DNA of 11,009 nt from NCBI GenBank assembly GCA_003476595.1, contig DMTU01000148.1:1-11009 (forward strand), read 5' to 3'. The DNA comes from Acidimicrobiaceae bacterium. Its GTDB lineage: Bacteria; Actinomycetota; Acidimicrobiia; Acidimicrobiales; Salinilacustritrichaceae. This document shows, piece after piece, positions 6,287 to 11,009 of this stretch (the stretch's first letter is position 1; every line of letters starts with the position of its first letter). The translations under genes were made by a program, and so were the position numbers. A model generated the notes under the pieces. The model saw nothing but the letters and a program-made list of their open reading frames with translations, was not told the DNA's origin and did not search any database.

Positions 6287-7686
6287 GCCACGGTCGCCTG
6301 GTGGTCAGGGATGTCGGCGGCCTCGAGGGTGCGGAGGTGGTCGTCGGTCGGGTCCTCGATGGCCACGATCCGGGACGCCTGGCGGGCCACGGCCTCCTCG
6401 AACAGGTTCCGGGCGACCCGGCCGTTGCCGAAGCCCTTGTCCCGCGGGGCGCCGTCGAGGTGGGCGCGGACCTTGGCCCGGGCTTCGTGGGTGGTCTCGT
6501 AGCCGCCCTGGCGGCAGCGCATGTCGAAGATGGCCAGCAGCTCGTCGGTGTCGTAGTCGGGGAAGTGGATGGTCTTGGGGAACCGGGACCGCAGCCCCGG
6601 GTTGGCCGCCACCAGCTGGGCCATCTCGTCGGGGTACCCGGCCATGATCACCACGATCCGGTCCCGACGGTCCTCCACCAGCTTCACGATCGTGTCGATG
6701 GCCTCCCGCCCGAAGTCGGTCTCGCTGCCCCGGACCAGAGCGTAGGCCTCGTCGATGAGCAGCACGCCCTCGTCGGCCTCGTCGAACACCGCGGTGACCT
6801 TCGGTGCGGTCTGCCCCACGAACCCGGCCACGAGCCCGGCCCGGTCCACCTCGACCAGGTGGCCCCGCTCGACCACGCCGAGGGACCGGTAGATCTCGGC
6901 GAGGAGCCGGGCGACGGTGGTCTTGCCGGTGCCCGGGTTGCCCGAGAACACCAGGTGGCGGGACTGGTCCAGCACCGGCAGGCCGCGCTCGGCCCGGAGC
7001 AGCTGGACGCGGGTGAGGTCGGCGACCTTCTTCACCTCGGCCTTCACCGCGTCGAGGCCGATGAGCTCGTCGAGCTCGGCGAGCACCTCGTCGACGGGCC
7101 GGGCCGGCGGCAGGTCCGGCTCGGCCGGAGCCTCGTCGGCGCCGCCGGCGGCGGCAGCCGTGTGGGCGGCCTCCCGCCGACCGACACCGCGGGTCTCGGC
7201 GATGCGGTCGAGCAGCCGGCCGCGGAAGCGCTCGATCGCGGCGAGCTCCACCGGGGCGGTGTGCTGGTCGAGGCTGGCGACGGCGAAGCCGATGCCGAGG
7301 GCCCGGTCGTAGTAGAGGCTGGCGAGGTCGGTGCCGTCGCGACCGTCGGCGGCGAGCAGGACCTCGGCCAGCTCGGACGGCTGGTCGAGGAATCGCACCC
7401 GGTCGGCCAGCAGACGAGCGGAGCGCACGTCGGCTGGGGCCGAGCGGGCCAGGCTGCCGCCGAACCGGGGGCCGAACGCGGCGATGAAGGCCAGGAGCTC
7501 GGGATCGGTGTGCAACCCGTCGGCGTCGATGAACGCGGCGGCGAGGTTGTACGCCTCGACCTGGACGTCGACCTCGATGCGCTCCCCGTCGACGCCCTTC
7601 ACCGTGGCGGCGAGGTCCCGGACCCGCGGGGTCAGCGCGTCGCAGAAGTCGCGCACCGCATCGTCGAGCGCGGGGTCGGGCAGCAC
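6283..7686 (-). CDS. AAA+ ATPase of the CbxX/CfqX (SpoVK/EccA-like) family with a possible TerB-like N-terminus
   Basis: Predicted cytoplasmic ATP-driven remodelling chaperone; client unknown. The 467-residue product ends in a CbxX/CfqX-type AAA+ module (about 195-460): LDELIGLDAVKAEVKK (205-220), Walker A GNPGTGKTT (249-257), pore-loop-like GFVGQT (288-293), Walker B VLLIDEAY (308-315), arginine-finger region LRSRFP (365-370), and sensor-2-like GFGNGRVARNLFE (418-430). The N-terminal part (about 1-165) is helical and acidic. EAYNLAAAFIDADGLHTDPE (44-63) resembles the acidic helix pattern of TerB-like domains, a weak visual match only. An Ala-rich linker (about 172-195) separates the halves. 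The start is GTG, with no Shine-Dalgarno but a -10-like box 7 nt upstream. It overlaps murJ by 4 nt, forming an operon, and is divergent from proA with only 46 nt between starts. Confidence 0.88.
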   Translation of the reverse strand: MLPDPALDDAVRDFCDALTPRVRDLAATVKGVDGERIEVDVQVEAYNLAAAFIDADGLHTDPELLAFIAAFGPRFGGSLARSAPADVRSARLLADRVRFLDQPSELAEVLLAADGRDGTDLASLYYDRALGIGFAVASLDQHTAPVELAAIERFRGRLLDRIAETRGVGRREAAHTAAAAGGADEAPAEPDLPPARPVDEVLAELDELIGLDAVKAEVKKVADLTRVQLLRAERGLPVLDQSRHLVFSGNPGTGKTTVARLLAEIYRSLGVVERGHLVEVDRAGLVAGFVGQTAPKVTAVFDEADEGVLLIDEAYALVRGSETDFGREAIDTIVKLVEDRRDRIVVIMAGYPDEMAQLVAANPGLRSRFPKTIHFPDYDTDELLAIFDMRCRQGGYETTHEARAKVRAHLDGAPRDKGFGNGRVARNLFEEAVARQASRIVAIEDPTDDHLRTLEAADIPDHQATVA

Positions 7687-7693
7687 GGGGCCG

Positions 7694-7699
7694 AGTCTG
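7694..7699 (-). promoter_or_regulatory. Weak candidate -10 box for the AAA+-murJ operon
   Basis: On the minus strand CAGACT is followed by 7 nt and the GTG start. It keeps the conserved A at position 2 and T at position 6 of TANNNT but lacks the first T. Supported mainly by the missing Shine-Dalgarno and by the same layout at other genes in the window. Confidence 0.3.
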
Positions 7700-7720
7700 C
7701 CCCGTCGCGGCGTGCATCCT

Positions 7721-7726
7721 TAGACT
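7721..7726 (+). promoter_or_regulatory. Predicted -10 box of a leaderless proA promoter
   Basis: TAGACT is followed by 6 nt and the proA ATG, so transcription would start at the A of the start codon. The gap to the divergent AAA+ gene is only 46 nt and holds no Shine-Dalgarno for either gene. No clear -35 is visible. Confidence 0.6.
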
Positions 7727-7732
7727 TCTCCC

Positions 7733-8980
7733 ATGGCTGACTCCCCGATGGCCCAGCTCGGCGCACGCGCCAAGGCCGCGTCCCGAGCCCTCGCCACCGC
7801 GTCGACCGCCGCGAAGGACGCCGCACTGCTCGCCGCCGCCGACCTGCTCGTGGCCCGCAGCGAGGCGATCCTCGAGGCCAACGCCCGCGACGTCGAGCGC
7901 GAGGAGGCGGGCGGCATGGCGCCGGCGCTGCTCGATCGGCTCCGCCTCAGCCCGGCCCGGATCGAGGCCATGGCCGGCGGGCTGCGCCAGGTCGCGGCCC
8001 TGCCCGATCCGGTCGGCGAGATCTCCGAGGGCTGGACCCGGCCCAACGGTCTGCGCATCAACCGGGTGCGGGTGCCCCTCGGCGTCGTCGCCATCATCTA
8101 CGAGTCTCGGCCCAACGTCACGAGCGATGCCTTCGGGCTGTGCCTCAAGTCGGGCAACGCCGCCTTCCTGCGCGGCTCCTCGGCGGCGATCGAGTCGAAC
8201 ACCGCCATCGCCGCGGCGCTGCGGGAGGGCATCGACAAGGCCGGCCTGCCCGCCGATGCCCTCGTCCTCGTCGAGGACGTCAGCCGGGAGGCCGCAGTGG
8301 AGTTCATGCAGCTGCGCGGCCTGGTCGACTGCCTCATCCCGCGGGGCGGCCGCTCGCTCATCCAGAGCATCCTCGACAACGCCACGGTGCCCTTCGTCAT
8401 CGACGGCGACGGCAACTGCCACGTCTACGTGGACGCGACCGCCGACCTGTCGATCGCGCTGGACGTCATCGTCAACGCCAAGACGCAGCGGCCCGGCGTG
8501 TGCAACGCGGCCGAGAAGCTCCTGGTCCACGCGGCTGTCGCCGCCGACTTCCTCCCGCGGGCCGCCGCCGCCCTCGAGGGCGTGGAGCTCGTCGGCGATC
8601 CGGCCGCCTGCGCGATCCTTCCGTCTGCCGCGCCGGCCACGGACGAGGACTGGGACACCGAGTTCCTCGACCTGAAGCTCGGCGTGGCCGTGGTCGACTC
8701 GATCGACGCGGCGATCGACCACATCGCCGCGCACGGCTCCGGCCACTCCGAGGCGATCATCACCACCGACCTCGCCGCCGCCGACCGCTTCACCACCGAG
8801 GTCGATGCCGCCGCGGTGGTGGTCAACGCGTCGACCCGCTTCGTCGACGGCGAGGAGTTCGGCTTCGGCGCCGAGATCGGCATCTCCACCCAGAAGCTCC
8901 ACGCACGCGGCCCGATGGGGCTGCGCCAGCTCACCACGGAGAAGTTCGTGGTGCGCGGCACCGGTCAGATCCGGAGCTGA
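7733..8980 (+). CDS. proA: Glutamate-5-semialdehyde dehydrogenase (gamma-glutamyl phosphate reductase)
   Basis: Reduces gamma-glutamyl phosphate to glutamate-5-semialdehyde with NADPH, the second step of proline synthesis, acting on the unstable product of ProB. The 415-residue length is typical. Visible family motifs are [20 protein letters not shown] (Y123-N128 at its core), [36 protein letters not shown], the catalytic cysteine C257 in [36 protein letters not shown], and the C-terminal [25 protein letters not shown] at 7733 is chosen because the -10-like TAGACT sits exactly 6 nt before it and the N-terminus aligns with ProA. It stands alone from proB, with three opposite-strand genes between them. 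nadD, a frequent downstream neighbour in actinobacteria, is absent here. Confidence 0.97.
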   Translation: MADSPMAQLGARAKAASRALATASTAAKDAALLAAADLLVARSEAILEANARDVEREEAGGMAPALLDRLRLSPARIEAMAGGLRQVAALPDPVGEISEGWTRPNGLRINRVRVPLGVVAIIYESRPNVTSDAFGLCLKSGNAAFLRGSSAAIESNTAIAAALREGIDKAGLPADALVLVEDVSREAAVEFMQLRGLVDCLIPRGGRSLIQSILDNATVPFVIDGDGNCHVYVDATADLSIALDVIVNAKTQRPGVCNAAEKLLVHAAVAADFLPRAAAALEGVELVGDPAACAILPSAAPATDEDWDTEFLDLKLGVAVVDSIDAAIDHIAAHGSGHSEAIITTDLAAADRFTTEVDAAAVVVNASTRFVDGEEFGFGAEIGISTQKLHARGPMGLRQLTTEKFVVRGTGQIRS

Positions 8981-9023
8981 TCCGTCTGCCCGGCCTCCCG
9001 AGCGGGTAGGCACATCAGCGGAG

Positions 9024-9050
9024 CAGCGGGCGCGACGGGCGCACCCGCTG
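9024..9050 (+). other. Hairpin between proA and the small charged-protein gene
   Basis: CAGCGGG (9024-9030) pairs with CCCGCTG (9044-9050) around a 13-nt loop that can form three further C-G pairs. It ends 16 nt before the next start codon and just upstream of its Shine-Dalgarno. It could attenuate or terminate proA read-through, or structure the leader of the next gene. There is no T-tract, so the role is undecided. Confidence 0.4.
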
Positions 9051-9057
9051 GGCACCG

Positions 9058-9063
9058 AAAGGA
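9058..9063 (+). promoter_or_regulatory. Ribosome binding site that fixes the start of the small charged protein
   Basis: AAAGGA lies 3 nt before ATG 9067. It is the clearest Shine-Dalgarno at any chosen start in this window; most of the others have none. This suggests the gene is read from a leadered message, probably from proA transcription. Confidence 0.6.
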
Positions 9064-9066
9064 ACC

Positions 9067-9408
9067 ATGCCAGACACCGACCAGCGCGTGGTGTTCCTCG
9101 AGCGCGACACCGCCGAGGAGCTCCTCGATCTCGTGGACGACCGCCCGGGCGACGCCGATGAGGACCTCCTCGACGCCGCCCTCGACGCCATCGAGGCCGC
9201 CGGCGACGGCTTGCCCGGCGAGGCCCAGCAGGCCGTCGCCCGCGGCGAGGCCGTGGCCCTCGGCCTCGACCCGACCGAGGCCGCCACCGTGCGGACCCTG
9301 ATCCTCGAGAACCAGGAGGCCGACCCGGGCGTGCTGCGCTCGGTCGGCGCCAGCATCAAGTCCAAGCTGAAGGCTGCCGCCAAGAAGGCACGTCGCAAGA
9401 AGAAGTGA
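9067..9408 (+). CDS. Small charge-polarised protein of unknown function
   Basis: I do not recognise this 113-residue protein. Residues 1-90 are strongly acidic (24 Asp/Glu against 5 Lys/Arg) and look helical: AEELLDLVDD, EDLLDAALDAIEAA, then an Ala-rich stretch. Residues 91-113 carry 11 Lys/Arg and end in KKARRKKK with no acidic residue. There is no signal peptide, membrane segment or cysteine. The basic tail could bind nucleic acid or ribosomes, or fold back on the acidic half; neither can be shown from sequence. Support for a real gene: a good Shine-Dalgarno, third-position GC like its neighbours, and no competing frame. It sits 86 nt after proA, with a hairpin in the gap and another after its stop, so it may be a proA-linked cistron. 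Confidence 0.75.
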   Translation: MPDTDQRVVFLERDTAEELLDLVDDRPGDADEDLLDAALDAIEAAGDGLPGEAQQAVARGEAVALGLDPTEAATVRTLILENQEADPGVLRSVGASIKSKLKAAAKKARRKKK

Positions 9409-9428
9409 CGCCGGCGGCAGATCCGGCG
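9409..9428 (+). terminator. Candidate terminator hairpin after the small protein gene
   Basis: CGCCGG (9409-9414) pairs with CCGGCG (9423-9428) around an 8-nt loop, starting at the base after the stop codon and before the promoter of the next operon. It is short and lacks a U-tract. Confidence 0.4.
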
Positions 9429-9443
9429 CGACCACCGCAATAG

Positions 9444-9459
9444 TTGACCGAGCGGTCAA
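9444..9459. promoter_or_regulatory. Operator-like inverted repeat overlapping the -35 of the MoxR/VWA operon
   Basis: TTGACCG-AG-CGGTCAA is a perfect inverted repeat with 7-bp arms and a 2-nt centre. Its left arm contains the -35-like hexamer TTGACC. Compact GACCG..CGGTC palindromes are typical of TetR-family operators in actinobacteria, and a repressor bound here would block RNA polymerase. The regulator's identity is inferred; no regulator gene is in the window. Confidence 0.6.
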
Positions 9460-9474
9460 GACGGCCGGTAGGGT
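9444..9474 (+). promoter_or_regulatory. Predicted promoter of the MoxR/VWA operon
   Basis: -35 TTGACC (9444-9449) and -10 TAGGGT (9469-9474) are separated by 19 bp, slightly long. The -10 is 6 nt from the ATG, so the transcript would be leaderless. This is the only promoter in the window with a recognisable -35. Confidence 0.6.
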
Positions 9475-9480
9475 CGGGAG

Positions 9481-10407
9481 ATGGCCGAACCGCGCTTCGA
9501 TTCCGTCCCCGAGGTCCGAGAGGGCCTGAAGAAGGTCGACTACCTCTCCGACGAGGGCATCGCCGGCATCGTCTACCTCGCTGATCGGCTGCAGAAGCCG
9601 ATCCTCGTCGAGGGTCCGGCCGGCACGGGCAAGACCCAGCTCGCCAAGTCGGTCGCGGACATGATGGGCGCCCGACTGATCCGCCTGCAGTGCTACGAGG
9701 GCCTCGACGAGTCCAAGGCGCTGTACGAGTGGAACTACAAGAAGCAGCTGCTGCGCATCCAGGCCGCCGGCAAGGGCGACGACACCGGCAGCGACGAGTG
9801 GGACGAGCTCTCCGGAGACATCTTCTCCGACGACTTCCTCCTCACCCGCCCGCTGCTCGAGGCGATCACCGCCGAGGACCCCGTGGTCCTGCTGATCGAC
9901 GAGGTCGACCGCGTCGAGGTCGAGACCGAGGCCCTCCTGCTCGAGATCCTCTCGGACTACACGGTGTCGATCCCTGAGCTGGGCACCATCGAGGCCAAGC
10001 AGATCCCGATGGTCTTCCTGACCTCCAACAACACCCGTGAGCTGTCCGAGGCCCTGAAGCGACGCTGCCTCTACCTGCACGTCGACTACCCGGACCTCGA
10101 GCGCGAGAAGGAGATCGTGCTCACGAAGGTGCCCGACATCACTGAGTCGCTCGCCGACCAGGTGGCCCGCATCGTCCGCTCGATCCGCAACCTCGAGCTG
10201 AAGAAGAGCCCCTCGGTCTCCGAGACGCTCGACTGGGCCCGCACCCTCCTGCTGCTCGGCGTCAACCAGATCGACGCCGAGACCGCCCGGAGCACCATCA
10301 ACATCCTGCTCAAGTACCAGTCCGACATCACCAAGGCGCTGCGTGAGCTCGAGGACGCCAAGTCCGACATGGCCAAGGACACCGCAGCGGCGCCCGCCGG
10401 ATCGTGA
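9481..10407 (+). CDS. MoxR-family AAA+ ATPase (CoxD-like)
   Basis: Predicted cytoplasmic AAA+ chaperone of the MoxR type, which works with a VWA-domain partner in maturing or activating a client complex. The 308-residue product shows Walker A GPAGTGKT (45-52), CYEGLDESKALYEWNYKKQL (71-90, a CoxD-like signature), DIFSDDFLLTRPLLEAI (113-129), Walker B VVLLIDEVDR (135-144), LLLEILSDYTVSIPELGTI (152-170), sensor 1 FLTSNNTREL (179-188), arginine-finger region KRRCLY (193-198), and sensor-2-like ETLDWARTL (248-256). The C-terminal 20 residues are a charged/Ala-rich tail. ATG at 9481 is supported by the promoter spacing, and no Shine-Dalgarno is present. It overlaps the next gene by GTGA. CoxD proper serves CO dehydrogenase, but no cox structural gene is in view, so the client is unknown. 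Confidence 0.93.
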   Translation: MAEPRFDSVPEVREGLKKVDYLSDEGIAGIVYLADRLQKPILVEGPAGTGKTQLAKSVADMMGARLIRLQCYEGLDESKALYEWNYKKQLLRIQAAGKGDDTGSDEWDELSGDIFSDDFLLTRPLLEAITAEDPVVLLIDEVDRVEVETEALLLEILSDYTVSIPELGTIEAKQIPMVFLTSNNTRELSEALKRRCLYLHVDYPDLEREKEIVLTKVPDITESLADQVARIVRSIRNLELKKSPSVSETLDWARTLLLLGVNQIDAETARSTINILLKYQSDITKALRELEDAKSDMAKDTAAAPAGS

Positions 10408-11009
10408 CCGACACCGACCCGGAGCTCGAGGCCTCGGCGGAGCCGGACCTGGGGCTGGGCGCCGGCGAGGCGATCGGCGAGCTGCTGGCCGGGTTCATCC
10501 AGGAGCTGCGTGAGGCCGGCCTGCCGGTCAGCCTCACCGAGAACCTGGACGCCATGGAGGCGGTCAAGCACATCCCGCTCGAGGATCGTGAGGCGTTCAA
10601 GTACGCCCTCGCAGCGACGCTGGTGAAGAACAACGCCCACTGGCGCGCCTTCGAGACGGTGTTCGAGGTGTACTTCAGCTACCGGGGCCCGGAGTACGAG
10701 CTCGACCCGGACAGCGACCTGGCCCAGGCCATCGACGAGCTCATGGAGCAGCTCCAGGGCGACCAGGGCGAGGACGGCGACCAGTCGGGCGGGGGTGGCG
10801 CCATGGACGCCATGACGCCCGAGGAGATCGCCCAGATGCTGATGAAGGCGCTCCAGCAGGGCGACAACGGCATGATGCGCGCCGTCGCCCGCCAGTCGGT
10901 GAAGCGCTTCGCCGGCATGGAGCCGGGCCGTCCCGTCGGCGGCACCTACTACCTGTACCGCACGCTGCGGCACCTCGACCTCGACAACCTGCTCGAGCAG
11001 CTCATGGAG
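10404..11009 (+). CDS. CoxE-like VWA-family protein, 5' part (runs off the window)
   Basis: The frame is open from GTG 10404 to the last base, 202 codons with no stop. After an acidic N-terminus (1 to about 20) comes a CoxE-like N-terminal region: LLAGFIQELREAGLPVSLTE (27-46), FKYALAATLVKNN (65-77), and FETVFEVYFSYRG (83-95). A Gly/Asp/Gln-rich linker follows (about 118-133), then a second helical part with MTPEEIAQMLMKALQQGD (137-154) and the YYLYRTLRHLDLDNLLEQL segment (182-200). In this family the VWA domain with its MIDAS metal site follows, so it would lie past the window edge and cannot be verified here. The overlap with the MoxR-like gene (GTGA at 10404-10407) and the pairing itself strongly support the call. 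It probably acts as the adaptor or effector for the ATPase. Confidence 0.85.
   Translation, partial: MTDTDPELEASAEPDLGLGAGEAIGELLAGFIQELREAGLPVSLTENLDAMEAVKHIPLEDREAFKYALAATLVKNNAHWRAFETVFEVYFSYRGPEYELDPDSDLAQAIDELMEQLQGDQGEDGDQSGGGGAMDAMTPEEIAQMLMKALQQGDNGMMRAVARQSVKRFAGMEPGRPVGGTYYLYRTLRHLDLDNLLEQLME

Noticed and set aside
6305..9055. A 916-codon minus-strand open frame across the AAA+ gene and proA
   Set aside because: It overlaps two confidently identified genes and shows no domain. It is a product of extreme third-position GC.
1..11009. CRISPR array, IS element, prophage or defence island
   Set aside because: No spaced direct repeats, no terminal inverted repeats, no transposase or integrase motifs, and uniform composition throughout.

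Overview
This window looks like ordinary chromosome from a very high-GC actinobacterium. An Acidimicrobiia-type lineage (Ilumatobacter/Iamia relatives) is my best guess. That rests on overall protein flavour, near-saturating G/C at third codon positions, an obg-proB pair, and start codons placed 6-7 nt after a TANNNT box. The lineage is an inference; there is no rRNA in the window to confirm it. I see no IS element, integrase, CRISPR array, tRNA or rRNA, and no gap over 300 bases between genes.

Layout. (1) 42-1121, minus: an HD-domain dNTP triphosphohydrolase (dgt family), divergent from (2) 1251-3598, plus: obg (ribosome-assembly GTPase) overlapping proB (glutamate 5-kinase) by a 4-nt GTGA. 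(3) 3599-3712: a short intergenic stretch with an 11-bp tandem repeat and two hairpins, between convergent genes. (4) 3713-7686, minus: an AAA+ ATPase of the CbxX/SpoVK type, overlapping murJ (lipid II flippase) by GTGA, then pspA (PspA/IM30 membrane-repair protein) with its own predicted promoter. (5) 7733-8980, plus: proA (glutamate-5-semialdehyde dehydrogenase), then a small highly charged protein of unknown function at 9067-9408. (6) 9481-11009, plus: a MoxR/CoxD-type AAA+ ATPase overlapping a CoxE-like VWA-family protein by GTGA. The latter runs off the window edge. A perfect inverted repeat sits on the -35 of this last operon.

How the genes work together. ProB and ProA catalyse the first two steps of proline synthesis from glutamate, but their genes are separated by about 4.1 kb of opposite-strand genes. 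MurJ and PspA both act at the cytoplasmic membrane (peptidoglycan precursor export and membrane integrity), and a co-directional AAA+ ATPase is translationally coupled to murJ. The MoxR-like ATPase and CoxE-like protein form the usual chaperone-plus-adaptor pair, client unknown. Obg and the dNTPase are housekeeping.

No wholly new system is evident. The parts most worth a second look are the non-canonical G4/G5 motifs of Obg, the recurrent leaderless-promoter arrangement, the operator-like palindrome upstream of the MoxR/VWA pair, the AAA-murJ-pspA cluster, and the charge-polarised small protein.
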